A stretch of 64,000 bases of DNA from an uncultured Schlesneria sp. (GCA_903858935.1 CAIOKO010000258.1:1-64000); one strand, 5' to 3'; shown: positions 36,917 to 46,252, numbered from the stretch's first letter. Notes: generated by a model from the letters alone, not told the origin. Made by a program: numbers and translations.

Positions 36917-37285
36917 CTAACAGCAACCAGTCGTACCACAACATCCGCCAGCATTCAGCATCGGAAGCGGTGACATCACGGGAGCTAACCTTGTCCATTT
37001 GGTGAGCAGCGTCCGCGACGGATAATCCGCCTGTGAAACGAGCGCATCATCCAGGAAAATCAATGGCAGGCAATCGGTTCCGGCTGACGATAACAGCTTC
37101 TGAACCTCGGCATTCTGGATGAATGCCTCTGGCTGCTGGGCGAGATTAAAGCGTTCGACGGACACCCCCTGAGATCGCAACCAGTCAAGGTCGGCAGCGA
37201 ACCGCGGAAGCACTGGGTCCACTTGCGGTCCGCAAACACCGGTCGAACAACACATCGGCTTGTCAAACACTTTGATCGAACTCAT
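36917..37285 (-). CDS. arsD: Arsenite metallochaperone ArsD
   Basis: A cytoplasmic chaperone that passes As(III) to ArsA (122 residues). C12, C13 and C18 in MCCSTGVCG are exactly the three functional cysteines of known ArsD proteins, and the C-terminus carries two vicinal Cys pairs, GGCCGTTGCC. The ATG at 37285 is chosen because it gives the family N-terminus (SSIKVFDKPMCC) and has AAGGAG eight bases upstream. A longer open frame to 37555 has no homology. It is transcribed toward arsA, and the 20 bp palindrome just upstream is a candidate operator. Confidence 0.93.
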   Translation of the reverse strand: MSSIKVFDKPMCCSTGVCGPQVDPVLPRFAADLDWLRSQGVSVERFNLAQQPEAFIQNAEVQKLLSSAGTDCLPLIFLDDALVSQADYPSRTLLTKWTRLAPVMSPLPMLNAGGCCGTTGCC

Positions 37286-37313
37286 CCTGCTTCTCCTTTG
37301 CCACGAGATCGTT

Positions 37314-37333
37314 TCATCAGTCATGACTGATGA
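37314..37333. promoter_or_regulatory. Candidate ars operator (20 bp perfect palindrome)
   Basis: TCATCAGTCATGACTGATGA is fully symmetric and ends 29 bp before the arsD start codon. It is a plausible site for an ArsR-type repressor encoded elsewhere. No -35/-10 pair was assigned with confidence. Confidence 0.5.
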
Positions 37334-37898
37334 CTCGGATCTTTGCCAGAAAAAGTCAGATGGAAGACCTCCCCAGATCCAAGCCGATATATACTCGCGC
37401 ACGCGAATACCGTATGGAAGGGACTGCACTGGAATAGTTGTCGGGAACAATTTCAATGGGGAGACAAGGGAAGCGCTCGTTGAACAATTCGTTCGCCTAG
37501 CAGTTTGAGCGACCATGGCCTGATGAGCCTTGCCTTTACCCACGTTTCCCTTCACCAGAAGGGAAACGTCATGGACCTCAAAGAGTCCGGGGGCTGACGC
37601 ACCCCGGACCGCCTTGACTGTTTTTTTCGTGTGTTCCGTGGTTCAAATTCTTTTCGTGATTGGGTTGCGGGCGAAGCCCGCGCCGGGTGCATCTGTGGCT
37701 AAATTCTTTTGGGTTTCATTGTGACAAACGTCGGCTTCAGCAATCGAAGTCAGTGGACCGGCAAGCGTGCCATGTTCCACCCCCCTTTTTACATACCTCT
37801 TATTTTTTTATCATTTTAAGTTTTAAGCACTTTCCAGGTTTTATCTTACTTGCATGTTTTGCCGACTTAATGTTCAACGCGCAATCAGCCTACTGACG
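37334..37898. other. Intergenic region with hairpins and decayed repeats
   Basis: Three hairpins: 37542-37569 (ACGTTTCCCTT stem), 37585-37609 (GTCCGGGG stem) and about 37668-37682 (GCGGGC stem). They are followed or flanked by TTCGTG...CCGTGG and GCATCTGTGGCT words that recur elsewhere. No gene was seen. Confidence 0.6.
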
Positions 37899-38651
37899 TC
37901 AGTCAATCCCCATCGCGGATTGAAGAATTTCGGCGATGTGCATGACGCGCAATGGTGATTTCTGGCGGTGGATCAGGCCTGACATGTGCATCAGGCATGA
38001 CATGTCGCCGGCAGTGAGGACTTCTGCACCGGCCTCTTCGTGATCGTGGATACGATCGAGGCCCATCATGCATGAGACCGCTTCTTCGGCCACTGCAAAC
38101 GTACCGCCAAACCCGCAACATTCGTCAGGTCGCTTCAGGTTCACAAGCTCAATCCCCTGCAAGCCGGCCAGCAATTGCCCGGCTTTGTTGAACTTGTCGA
38201 CCATCATTTCACTGGACGAGCCAAGCCGTAATTCGCGCAGTCCGTGGCAACTGTTATGTAAGCCAACCCGATGAGGAAACCGACCTTCGATCGATTTAAT
38301 CCGCAGCACGTCCGTGAGAAATTCGCAAAGTTCAAACGTCTTCGGTTTGACGATGGCATAGCCAGGATCATCATGCAGCAACTCACCGTAATGTTGCCGA
38401 ATCATGGCGGTGCAACTTCCCGAAGGGCAAACGATGTATTCGTACTTCTGAAAGACCGAAACGAATTTGCGGGCGAGCGGAACGGCATCATCGACGCAAC
38501 CAGTGTTGGCCATCGGTTGCCCGCAACAGGTTTGTGCCGCCGGAAAATCGACTTCACAACCAAACCGCTCGAGGATCTTGAGCGTTGCCATCGCAACGTT
38601 GGGATACAGCTGATCGACGTAGCAAGGAATAAATAAACCAACCTGAGGCAT
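37899..38651 (-). CDS. LutA/CCG-domain Fe-S oxidoreductase subunit
   Basis: A 250-residue protein with two cysteine-rich CCG domains, as in LutA of lactate oxidation and the Fe-S subunits of glycolate oxidase or heterodisulfide reductase. Visible motifs are GLFIPCYVDQLYPNVA, TCCGQPMANTGC, CPSGSCTAMIRQHY, LHNSCHGLREL and ECCGFGGTFAV. The ATG at 38651 gives the family N-terminus (MPQVGLF). A longer frame to 38924 would run into hemC. LutB and LutC partners are not adjacent, so the substrate (lactate, glycolate or other) cannot be named. Confidence 0.85.
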   Translation of the reverse strand: MPQVGLFIPCYVDQLYPNVAMATLKILERFGCEVDFPAAQTCCGQPMANTGCVDDAVPLARKFVSVFQKYEYIVCPSGSCTAMIRQHYGELLHDDPGYAIVKPKTFELCEFLTDVLRIKSIEGRFPHRVGLHNSCHGLRELRLGSSSEMMVDKFNKAGQLLAGLQGIELVNLKRPDECCGFGGTFAVAEEAVSCMMGLDRIHDHEEAGAEVLTAGDMSCLMHMSGLIHRQKSPLRVMHIAEILQSAMGID

Positions 38652-38889
38652 AGGATGTTTCGTCAATAACGTGATTTTGAATTTAGTTTTGGCAAGTGCA
38701 CTATCAATCGTCTGTCCTAGAGTGCCACCGCTTGACCGTCTTCGCTCAAACAGGACACTGTGACCGGCAACAGGAGAAACTCTGAGTCTCCGAAGCGGTG
38801 TTACAGAATCCTGCACTGAAGGGTTCGACAACGTACCGATCAGATTGTAGTCAACCGTGTCAGTCTGAGCGAACGAGCCGTGCCTGAAA

Positions 38890-39855
38890 TCATTCAGGCT
38901 GTCCGCCGCGCAACACTCGGTCAACGCCTTGAGACCTCAGCAACTCGGCGACATTTCGCCCAAGCGAAACCGGGTCCGTAGTCGTCCCGGATGCACTCGC
39001 CATCCATCGCTTATGACCGTCCTGTGGAAGAACGACGGCATCCAGACGAACGTCGTTTCCTTCGACTTTGGTTTGAACCCCAAGCGGAGCATGGCAACCT
39101 GCTCGAAGTGTTGACAGAAGACTGCGTTCCGCAGAGACCGCTGCCAATGTCGGTGGATCGGTGATGTGTACCAGCAGCGTTCTCAAATCAATGTCGTCAG
39201 TACGACATTCGACACCAACCGCCCCCTGCCCGACAGCAGGATACATTTCCGGTGGTGAAATCTCAGAATGGATGCGCCCCCCCAAACCAAGTCGTGTCAG
39301 ACCAGCGGACGCAAGAATCAGCGCGTCGTAATTCCCTTCATCCAGCTTCCTCAGTCGGGTTTCAACATTACCACGAACCTCGGACAATTGAAGATCGGGA
39401 CGAAGAAATCGGATCTGCGCCTGTCGCCGAGGGCTGCCAGTACCAACCCGTGCCTGCAGGGGAAGATCTTGAAGCGATAAACGACGAGATTCCTTCGACG
39501 GCAAAACCAGCGCATCGAATGTCAACCCACGGATCGGGGTTGCGGCCAACGTCAGTTGCGGGGGACCGTCGGTCGGAAGATCCTTCAAACTGTGAACCGC
39601 CATGTCGGCACGCCCATCCAGCACAGCCAATTGAACTTCCCGAGTGAAAACACCAAAACTGCCTAAGGCTCGCAACGTTTCAGTTTGATCACGATCACCG
39701 GTCGTTGAAACGTGGATAAGCTCCACAATAACTTCAGGAGCCACTTGACGAATCAGGCTGGAAATATAATTGGATTGCCAGAGTGCGAGTTGACTCGCAC
39801 GAGTTGCAATACGAAGTGTAGATCTGGGGAACGTCGGCAAGAGTTCGATTTTCAA
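38890..39855 (-). CDS. hemC: Hydroxymethylbilane synthase
   Basis: Joins four porphobilinogen units into hydroxymethylbilane in haem synthesis, in the cytoplasm. STLRIATRASQLALWQ starts the domain, HSLKDLPT contains catalytic D92, GTGSPRRQAQI and RGNVETRLRK bind the growing chain, and C254 in RAGCHAPLG anchors the dipyrromethane cofactor. Length (321) is standard. It follows the FHA gene by 53 bp on the same strand. The many c-type cytochromes in this window would depend on this pathway, although the genes are not linked. Confidence 0.94.
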   Translation of the reverse strand: MKIELLPTFPRSTLRIATRASQLALWQSNYISSLIRQVAPEVIVELIHVSTTGDRDQTETLRALGSFGVFTREVQLAVLDGRADMAVHSLKDLPTDGPPQLTLAATPIRGLTFDALVLPSKESRRLSLQDLPLQARVGTGSPRRQAQIRFLRPDLQLSEVRGNVETRLRKLDEGNYDALILASAGLTRLGLGGRIHSEISPPEMYPAVGQGAVGVECRTDDIDLRTLLVHITDPPTLAAVSAERSLLSTLRAGCHAPLGVQTKVEGNDVRLDAVVLPQDGHKRWMASASGTTTDPVSLGRNVAELLRSQGVDRVLRGGQPE

Positions 39856-39908
39856 TTATCAGTTTCAATGGAGGCAAGTTAACCGCGCCTACGACGAACA
39901 GCGTACGA

Positions 39909-40475
39909 TCAGTAGCTGTCCGAAGCGAGCATGACATCTTGAGCTTCTTCGCTGTCATCTAACGGGATCACGTCATCGATTCGCTTCAGCCGTGCATGAG
40001 GTATCGGCCGGTTCATACTGGTCTCGTCCGCTTCGAAATCCTGACGATTGACGAACCCTTTTAGCGGAATTGACTCTTCAACAGTGTGTCGTCCGCGTAC
40101 GGGAATCGGAGCATCCGGCGTATCGGTTACCGTCCGGCTGATGTGACGGTCGTCGATAACTGGCTTCGATTTAGGAATGGCCTTCGCTTCGTTCTGCACG
40201 CGAAAATGAACATCACCAATCATCAAGTCGTCGCCAAGAGAAAGAGTTGCTTCTTTCCTGATTCGAGTACCATTCAGAAATACGCCGTTCGTGCTGCCTA
40301 GATCTCGCACCACAAATCTGTTGTCCACTTGTGCGATACAACAGTGCTTTCGGGAAATCTTGCGACTCAGCGTCAATGAGACATCACAATCGGATTGACG
40401 GCCAATCAGGACGATTGCTTTTTCCAGTGGGATCAGGCAATGCCCAGGATCGACGGGAACCAGGAAGGCTGGCAT
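39909..40475 (-). CDS. FHA-domain protein
   Basis: A phosphothreonine-binding adaptor of 188 residues. The N-terminal FHA domain spans about 15-95: IVLIGRQSDCDVSL, KISRKHCCIAQV, VVRDLGSTNGVFLNGTRI and LSLGDDLMIGDVHFRV, with the key Arg, Ser-Arg-Lys-His and Asn-Gly residues present. The C-terminal half is acidic and low in complexity, with Arg/His-containing segments (RGRHTVEESIPLKGF, RLKRIDDVIPL). It probably reads the output of a Ser/Thr kinase, a common planctomycete arrangement, but no kinase of that class is adjacent. Confidence 0.87.
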   Translation of the reverse strand: MPAFLVPVDPGHCLIPLEKAIVLIGRQSDCDVSLTLSRKISRKHCCIAQVDNRFVVRDLGSTNGVFLNGTRIRKEATLSLGDDLMIGDVHFRVQNEAKAIPKSKPVIDDRHISRTVTDTPDAPIPVRGRHTVEESIPLKGFVNRQDFEADETSMNRPIPHARLKRIDDVIPLDDSEEAQDVMLASDSY

Positions 40476-41069
40476 GTGTTACTCCGCACGGCCCGAAACG
40501 CACTTTAAAAGTGGACCCACTTTGTGGTTCACGTGTGACAGTAAAAATCTATCTTAATCAACGCTGAATGGAATCTTTGAGTGATGTGGTAAATGTATCA
40601 TCTCAGAAAAATCTGCCACATGCCACTGGTTTAATTATACGCTCGTTCTCAAAGGTTGGAAACCCGGAAGTTGAATCAACTCCTGATTTTGTCGAAGGTT
40701 GTTTCCGTCGACAACGAATTTGACACCAGCCTTATTCACTTCAACCTTAGCTTAAATCGGACTTTTTAATATTTTGAATTGGCGCAAATCAGAAGGATCT
40801 CCAAGAATTCGCTTCTTTATTGCACTGCAGTGCGTTTTCAATACACAAAAGATCTTTATTGCATCACACGCAACCTTTGGGTTGCTGACAGGAGTGATAT
40901 TCGCTAATTTCATGCCAGCCTCCCTTTTGATGAGACGGCGAAAGGTACTTGAATGAGCACATTCAAGTGTTGTTAAATGACGGGCACGATGCCCTGATTT
41001 TATTGCCTTCTATCTATTGATGCAGAGGTTTTTGCCTTTCCCACTTTGCCCTCGCGAAGGAGCTCAAGG
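40476..41069. other. Intergenic region, no feature found
   Basis: The segment lies between divergent genes (FHA on minus, zinc-ribbon protein on plus). It is rather AT-rich around 40560-40800. No repeat or conserved gene was recognised. Confidence 0.5.
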
Positions 41070-41378
41070 ATGAGCCGACTCAGCGTGTATTGGCCGGATG
41101 AAACCGAATCGGCAGAAATCGTAAAAGACGAACCGAGGATTCTGCCGTTTCCCACTTTGAAAAAAGTAACGGAAATCGAATCTCATCCCATGGATGTCGT
41201 CACTCGAGCACGCATCCTTTTCGCAAATCGCAAGTGCCGCGATTGCGGTTATCCGGTTGTCGAACCAATTGAGCTACAAGATTCGATGACCAACCTCAGC
41301 GGCCTCGCGATCCCTGGCACAGCGACATTAATCGGCTTCCACTGCTGCGGATGCCAGAACGAGTGGCCTGCCTGCTGA
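41070..41378 (+). CDS. Small zinc-ribbon-like protein
   Basis: A 102-residue protein with two cysteine pairs, KCRDCGYP and FHCCGCQNEW, in the spacing of a zinc ribbon. The N-terminal half is charged (DETESAEIVKDEPRILPFP). The ATG at 41070 is preceded by AAGGAG at a 6-7 base distance, which makes it stronger than the TTG at 41046. Function is unknown, possibly a nucleic-acid- or protein-binding factor. Confidence 0.62.
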   Translation: MSRLSVYWPDETESAEIVKDEPRILPFPTLKKVTEIESHPMDVVTRARILFANRKCRDCGYPVVEPIELQDSMTNLSGLAIPGTATLIGFHCCGCQNEWPAC

Positions 41379-41635
41379 CCGATTTATGGTTTCCAACGTC
41401 GAAGAATTCATCGCGAGATCGCTCTTGCGAGCAGCGCGTTCGTTTTCACGAATTAAGAACATCGAGCCGCAGCATGGGCTTCAGCCTGTGTGCCATTGAT
41501 AAAATTGATTGCAAACGCAAGCTCAACGAGGTGGCTGGAATCGACCGCTACGAAAGCCGACGACCCCGGCACGTCAATATCACCTATTGCATTTTGGTCC
41601 GAGCGACATCTGTGCTCTACGGACGCGGCACCACG

Positions 41636-42460
41636 TTAAACTGCTTTTTGTTTTAAAAGCAACTCCGTCAGCAAATTCCTGGCGATCCATGACAAAGGTG
41701 CCTGTGCCAATTGAAACGTATTGAGTTGGCTCCACTCATTCGCCAGTCGGTCGCGAAATCGAGTTAGTAAACACCTGTCATTAAGTGACGCGATCGCGGT
41801 CTCAGCCAACCGCTGAAGTCTGGAGACAGGCAGGCAGGTCGCCGCCGAAAAGATCAGCGCCCGCAGGTCATCCGCATGACGATCCAATTCCGACACGTTT
41901 GGTAAGTGACGCATGTCAAAATCAATCCAATTGGCTTCCTGCAAATCAACATTGACTATCACATTATTGACCGTGGCATCGCCGTGACTCACGGATTGAT
42001 TAACCCCGCTTCCCCAATCTGCTGATCGTAGATGAAGCTGACAAAGCGAATCCACCGCCCATCCGATGGCGGAAAACTTTACTTCTTCGGAGTACAGGCC
42101 CTCGTTCAACACGTCGCGCAACGAAGAACCTGAAACATAACGACGAGTGAAGGTGTGCGAGTTGTCAGCAATCGATTCTGCCTTTTGGACGCAGTTAGTG
42201 CGGTTCATCGCGCTCTGAACCGCTTTCTCCCATCGAATCCATTCGTCGGTCCGCAGAATTTCGACTTCGCATTTTTGAAGCTTCAAGTAAAGGTTTCCTG
42301 AGTAGATCGCGACTCGACTGCCAGATCGTCTTGATTTGATCACGACCGCGACATCGCCCTGATCGACATAGCAGATTTGATGCAAACGACATCGAGCCAT
42401 CACTGCCCCGAGACAGCGTCGGCATTCATGAATCAGCGGTCGTATGCATACAGGCATCAT
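41636..42460 (-). CDS. Kinase-like protein (HGDxxxNN loop)
   Basis: A 274-residue protein that looks like a lipopolysaccharide- or sugar-kinase-type enzyme of the protein-kinase fold. RYVSGSSLRDVL resembles the hinge, SHGDATVNNVIVN the catalytic loop (Asp and Asn present), and WIDFDMRHL replaces the usual DFG by DFD. The N-lobe lysine is not certain (VVIKSRR or LYLKLQK). It is the last gene of the envelope operon and starts immediately after the stop of the GT2 gene with no gap. Phosphorylation of a lipid- or glycan-linked sugar is plausible but not shown. Confidence 0.68.
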   Translation of the reverse strand: MMPVCIRPLIHECRRCLGAVMARCRLHQICYVDQGDVAVVIKSRRSGSRVAIYSGNLYLKLQKCEVEILRTDEWIRWEKAVQSAMNRTNCVQKAESIADNSHTFTRRYVSGSSLRDVLNEGLYSEEVKFSAIGWAVDSLCQLHLRSADWGSGVNQSVSHGDATVNNVIVNVDLQEANWIDFDMRHLPNVSELDRHADDLRALIFSAATCLPVSRLQRLAETAIASLNDRCLLTRFRDRLANEWSQLNTFQLAQAPLSWIARNLLTELLLKQKAV

Positions 42461-43186
42461 TCAGCGAATCCGATCCGAATAATTCAATCGTCCGCTACGG
42501 TGGAGAATCGCCCACACGTATTTCAGAAACGTACGTGAATATCCAAATGGTTGCGCCTGCATCCGGCGATTAGAACTCAACGCCGTAATGGATCGGTCAT
42601 AAACAAAATTGCGTCGACGTCGGCGATAATGGTTTGCCAGTATGGGCCATTCTTCCCCGATGGCAACACTTTCATCAAAGGGGCCAAATTCGTCGAAAAC
42701 CTTTGCCGTACAAAACATCAAAGCGGGCATCGCCTTCGCACGACACAAGGGAAGCCGGCGCACATGTTCCCAGAATATCCACCACACGCGGGCCCGAAGA
42801 CCACCTTCAAGACCGGCCAGACGAGTGATCCCCGCTTCAATTCCTCGATCATCGCAGTGCTCGACAATCCGCTGCAGACAATCGGGCGAGACCTGAGTAT
42901 CCGCATCGACAAACACAAGTATTCGGCCACTGGCGTGGACCCGCCCCAGGTTTCTGGCCCGGGCGGCTCCAAGCTGGTCGAGCTGAATCGCTTTGATCCT
43001 GTCTTCGTTGGCATACTGCTGCAGGATCTCCCAAGTCCCGTCGGTGCTGGCATTATCAACAACGATCACTTCGGTGCACACCGGACTGAGTCGTCCGATT
43101 GCGCCAAAGACGCAATCCAACGTTGCGCGAATCAACCGGCGTTCATTTCGAGCCGGGATGATGACAGAGAGATGACAGCCCATCAA
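42461..43186 (-). CDS. Glycosyltransferase family 2
   Basis: A GT-A-fold glycosyltransferase of 241 residues. LSVIIPARNERRLIRATL is the N-terminal signature, VIVVDNASTDGTWEIL the nucleotide-binding loop, and ILVFVDADTQVSPDCL contains the DxD metal motif (DAD). The rest (EEWPILANHYRRRRRNFVYD) fits an ED/RRxR-type acceptor region. It overlaps the methyltransferase gene by ATGA and abuts the kinase-like gene, so it is translationally coupled. The acceptor is unknown: the operon suggests a lipid-linked or envelope glycan. Confidence 0.88.
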   Translation of the reverse strand: MMGCHLSVIIPARNERRLIRATLDCVFGAIGRLSPVCTEVIVVDNASTDGTWEILQQYANEDRIKAIQLDQLGAARARNLGRVHASGRILVFVDADTQVSPDCLQRIVEHCDDRGIEAGITRLAGLEGGLRARVWWIFWEHVRRLPLCRAKAMPALMFCTAKVFDEFGPFDESVAIGEEWPILANHYRRRRRNFVYDRSITALSSNRRMQAQPFGYSRTFLKYVWAILHRSGRLNYSDRIR

Positions 43187-43800
43187 AGCGCCCCAGGCTC
43201 AGGTTGAAGTATAAACAGATCACGACTGACACCCAGTCTCCACCATTCGCCGGGCACAACCTCAACAACGACCAATCCGACGCGCGAAAATAAGTTCTGT
43301 AATTCAGGCCGAGTAAAACTATGGCGAGGCTGCAGCGAGTCGTGGTCCGGATGCACCAGACCGGCCAGCGATGCTAATCGTAAGGCAAATCGCCCCCAGA
43401 AGAATTCGCGAATCGCCAGCAAGGTACGTCCCAATCGACCTTGATACGTCGATTGAATGATCAAAAGCGGTCCTCGCGAAACGCGGCGACATTCCCGAAG
43501 AAGTTCCTCTGGAAACATGGGATATTGCAAGACGAAGAACATGATCAGCCCGTCAAAAACCTGATCATCAACCGGAATTCTTGAACTGCTGATCAGTTCG
43601 GGGCCAGGCCCAACCCAATGGAGATCGGCAACATCAAATTCGCGAAGGTGATGCTTTCCCAACCGACGAATCGCTTCGGCATTGTGTCCGGTTCCAGAAC
43701 CGATATCAGCAATGTTTCCCGATTCGGGAAGACGATGAGCGACCCGGACAAGCAGCTGTTTTGATCGTCGTGACATCACCCAGTTCGCCAGCCATTTCAT
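43183..43800 (-). CDS. Class I SAM-dependent methyltransferase
   Basis: A 205-residue Rossmann methyltransferase. NIADIGSGTGHNAEAIRRLG is the AdoMet-binding motif I, EFDVADLHW motif II, and FDGLIMFFVLQY with LLIIQSTYQG the following strands. The start at 43800 overlaps the upstream stop by ATGA. A longer in-frame reading to 43962 would overlap the upstream gene heavily and is not used. In this operon it may methylate a sugar or lipid carrier, but this is inference from context. Confidence 0.8.
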   Translation of the reverse strand: MKWLANWVMSRRSKQLLVRVAHRLPESGNIADIGSGTGHNAEAIRRLGKHHLREFDVADLHWVGPGPELISSSRIPVDDQVFDGLIMFFVLQYPMFPEELLRECRRVSRGPLLIIQSTYQGRLGRTLLAIREFFWGRFALRLASLAGLVHPDHDSLQPRHSFTRPELQNLFSRVGLVVVEVVPGEWWRLGVSRDLFILQPEPGAL

Positions 43801-44498
43801 GGGGCTTCGTCCCCTTCTGACATCAATTGTGCCGCGGTTTTCGGAACATATCCGCAATCCAGTAATTTTCGGATCAGTTGCTCTGCACGTGGTAGATATC
43901 CTCTGCGCAAATCGATGGGGTGAATGACAACACAGGGAATCGCTGTCGGATGACGCAGACATTGGACCTTTCCGAGTATTTCACCTCCACGAGACAACCA
44001 TCCCAGACGTCCCCAATCCCATGACCACGTTGCCAGCCGCCGCACGCGCCTCTCGTCCTGGCAACTTTCGATGGCTCCGTACCGAACTACGAATCGAAGC
44101 AGACTTAAGTCAGTAGAGCGAATTGGCATTTGCCAAGCCGGAGGGACAAACCCTGAAGCGGGCTGATTGGTCAAGTCTGTGAACACCGCCTGACCCCTTT
44201 CGATTCGTTGAAGGATCGACTGACGATCGAGACCCCTCATTTCATCAGCCTGACGAGTCAACAGCGAAATTGGGTGGTAAGAAAATCGGCTTTGATGAGT
44301 CCAGCCGTGAAGCAGCCGCTCCTCAACGACATTTAAAAGCCTTCGATACTCGTTACTCGAATTTCCCAGTGAAATTCCATGCCAACAAGGAACAACCGCC
44401 GCCGACACCTGCCGACCCACAAGAGGGTAAAGCCTCTCAACAATCTCGCTCAACTCTCGAAGAAACACAGGCGAAAAATCGTGGATGGCAATCAGCAT
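43797..44498 (-). CDS. DUF2334-type polysaccharide deacetylase-like protein
   Basis: First gene of the four-gene envelope operon (233 residues). LIAIHDFSPVF and VVPCWHG and LLHGWTHQSRF resemble the DUF2334 variant of the NodB fold, with Asp and His residues in the positions of the metal site. The ATG at 44498 gives the usual N-terminus (MLIAIHD) and has GGAGG 10 bases upstream. Alternatives are an ATG at 44528 and a TTG at 44570. The stop overlaps the methyltransferase start by ATGA. It is not closely similar to the deacetylase at 7426. Confidence 0.75.
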   Translation of the reverse strand: MLIAIHDFSPVFLRELSEIVERLYPLVGRQVSAAVVPCWHGISLGNSSNEYRRLLNVVEERLLHGWTHQSRFSYHPISLLTRQADEMRGLDRQSILQRIERGQAVFTDLTNQPASGFVPPAWQMPIRSTDLSLLRFVVRYGAIESCQDERRVRRLATWSWDWGRLGWLSRGGEILGKVQCLRHPTAIPCVVIHPIDLRRGYLPRAEQLIRKLLDCGYVPKTAAQLMSEGDEAP

Positions 44499-44884
44499 TG
44501 GCCGACTTCCTCCGCCAGAGATGCCCATAGTTCGCTCCGCCGAAAGGTTCGAAAAATGGAAATGAGCCAAGCCAGCGACCTATAACAAAATACGCTTTGC
44601 AACGCAAAGTCTATTTAATACGTTTGAACGAAGCAAGCCCGGAGGGGATTACGAAAGATTTTTTGCTGATCGAATCTTCAAAATGAAATCTTCCGATTCG
44701 CAAAATACATGTCGGGGAGTGTTCTAACTTTCTTCTCGTCACGTTTGGTACTCGACATTTGATTTCAAGAAAGACATAACACCTAATTTTGTGTTCTGTG
44801 GTCGGTAAAGATCCGGCTGTTAAAATCCTCAGACGTTTGAAATCTGATTCGGGTTTGAATCGACTCGCCAATCCCCACGGAAAA

Positions 44885-46174
44885 ATGAGACTCTTGATGA
44901 TCATCACAGGTCGACTGCTTAAAGCAATTGTATTGGCAAGCGCCGGGTTCATTTCAGCTCCCATGGTTGTGGCGCAACAATCAACGGTTCCTACCTGGGA
45001 TCAATGGCGTGGTCCAACTCGCGACGGATTGATTTCCGGCAATGATTGGCCTGCAAAGTTGTCAGACCAATCGTTGGCAAGACTGTGGCGGGTTGAGCTC
45101 GACTCAAGTTATTCAGGACCGATCGTTTCTGAGTCAACCGTGTTTGTCACCGGAACACGAAACAAAAAGACTGAAGTGATCACAGCTTTAGACCGCAAGT
45201 CCGGGGGCAAGTTATGGGAGGTTGAATGGCCCGGTACGATGACCGTTCCGTTTTTCGCCAGCTCAAACGGATCATGGATTCGATCGACACCTGCCTACGA
45301 CGGATCAACCCTGTTTGTCGCGGGTATGTGTGATGTGCTCGTGGCCTTGGACGGTAAGACTGGAAAGGAACACTGGCGAATTGATTTTGTCAAAGAGTTT
45401 AAAACAACATTACCCACTTTCGGCTGTGTCAGCTCACCGCTGATTGATGGTGAATTTCTCTTCGTGCAGGCGGGGGGTTCACTGGTCAAACTGGATAAAT
45501 CTACGGGCAAGGTGATCTGGCGAACTCTCGAAGATGGCGGCGGCATGATGGGTGGTTCATTTTCATCGCCGACAATGGCAACCAGTCTGGCCGGACGACG
45601 ACAGCTTGTGGTGCAGACCCGTGAAAAGCTGGCTGGGGTCGACCCGGAAACCGGTAAGGTCTTGTGGGAACGAAATGTTCCCAGCTTTCGAGGGATGAAT
45701 ATCCTGACTCCGCTGGTGATTGGTGATTCGATTTTCACCAGCACCTACCAAAACAAATCGTGGCGATTCGATGTCTCCAATACAGAAGGAACATTCGCGA
45801 CAAACGAAGCGTGGAACAACAAGTCTCAGGGATATATGTCGACCCCCGTCGTGATTGATGGCTATGTTTATCTGCACCTGCAGAACCAGCGGTTTACTTG
45901 CATCAATCTGTCAACCGGAGCCGGGATGTGGACATCACAGCCGTACGGAAAATACTCAAGTCTGGTCGCTCAAAAGGACCGGATTCTAGCCCTGGACCAG
46001 TCAGGCAGGCTTCTGTTGATCAAAGCGAATCCGAACAGTTTCGAACTGATCGATGAGCGACAAATCAGCGATCAGGAAACCTGGGCGCATCTGGCTGTTT
46101 GTGGTGACGAAATCTACGTGCGCGAACTCAATGCACTGTCGACCTTCCGCTGGAAAAATGAAAAACGCGACTGA
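44885..46174 (+). CDS. PQQ-like beta-propeller repeat protein
   Basis: An exported propeller protein of 429 residues, common in planctomycetes and related to BamB and PQQ-dependent dehydrogenases but without the catalytic quinone-binding residues being evident. A signal peptide (hydrophobic 8-24, cleavage near VVAQ-QS) precedes WDQWRGPTRDGL and repeated blades such as ALDRKSGGKLWEVEW, ALDGKTGKEHWRIDF, KLDKSTGKVIWR and GVDPETGKVLWERNV. The ATG at 44885 is used. A TTG at 44789 only adds a non-signal extension. Probably a periplasmic scaffold or binding protein. Confidence 0.86.
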   Translation: MRLLMIITGRLLKAIVLASAGFISAPMVVAQQSTVPTWDQWRGPTRDGLISGNDWPAKLSDQSLARLWRVELDSSYSGPIVSESTVFVTGTRNKKTEVITALDRKSGGKLWEVEWPGTMTVPFFASSNGSWIRSTPAYDGSTLFVAGMCDVLVALDGKTGKEHWRIDFVKEFKTTLPTFGCVSSPLIDGEFLFVQAGGSLVKLDKSTGKVIWRTLEDGGGMMGGSFSSPTMATSLAGRRQLVVQTREKLAGVDPETGKVLWERNVPSFRGMNILTPLVIGDSIFTSTYQNKSWRFDVSNTEGTFATNEAWNNKSQGYMSTPVVIDGYVYLHLQNQRFTCINLSTGAGMWTSQPYGKYSSLVAQKDRILALDQSGRLLLIKANPNSFELIDERQISDQETWAHLAVCGDEIYVRELNALSTFRWKNEKRD

Positions 46175-46252
46175 TTCGACTTCAGCTTTTACCATAGATT
46201 TTACGCTCTTGGCAGCCAAAAGCCGGCACGCACCAAGGAACAAATAGAACCG

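Noticed and set aside
37286-37555. N-terminal extension of ArsD
   Set aside because: The extra residues have no similarity to ArsD, and the ATG at 37285 has a strong ribosome binding site.
38652-38924. N-terminal extension of the LutA-like protein
   Set aside because: The extension runs into hemC and lacks family motifs. The family N-terminus starts at 38651.
41351-41656. Plus-strand open frame after the zinc-ribbon gene
   Set aside because: The translation is Arg/Ser-rich with no signal, domain or ribosome binding site, so it is unlikely to be real.
43801-43962. N-terminal extension of the SAM methyltransferase
   Set aside because: It would overlap the upstream DUF2334 gene by about 165 bp. 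The ATG at 43800 gives the ATGA overlap and the methyltransferase fold.
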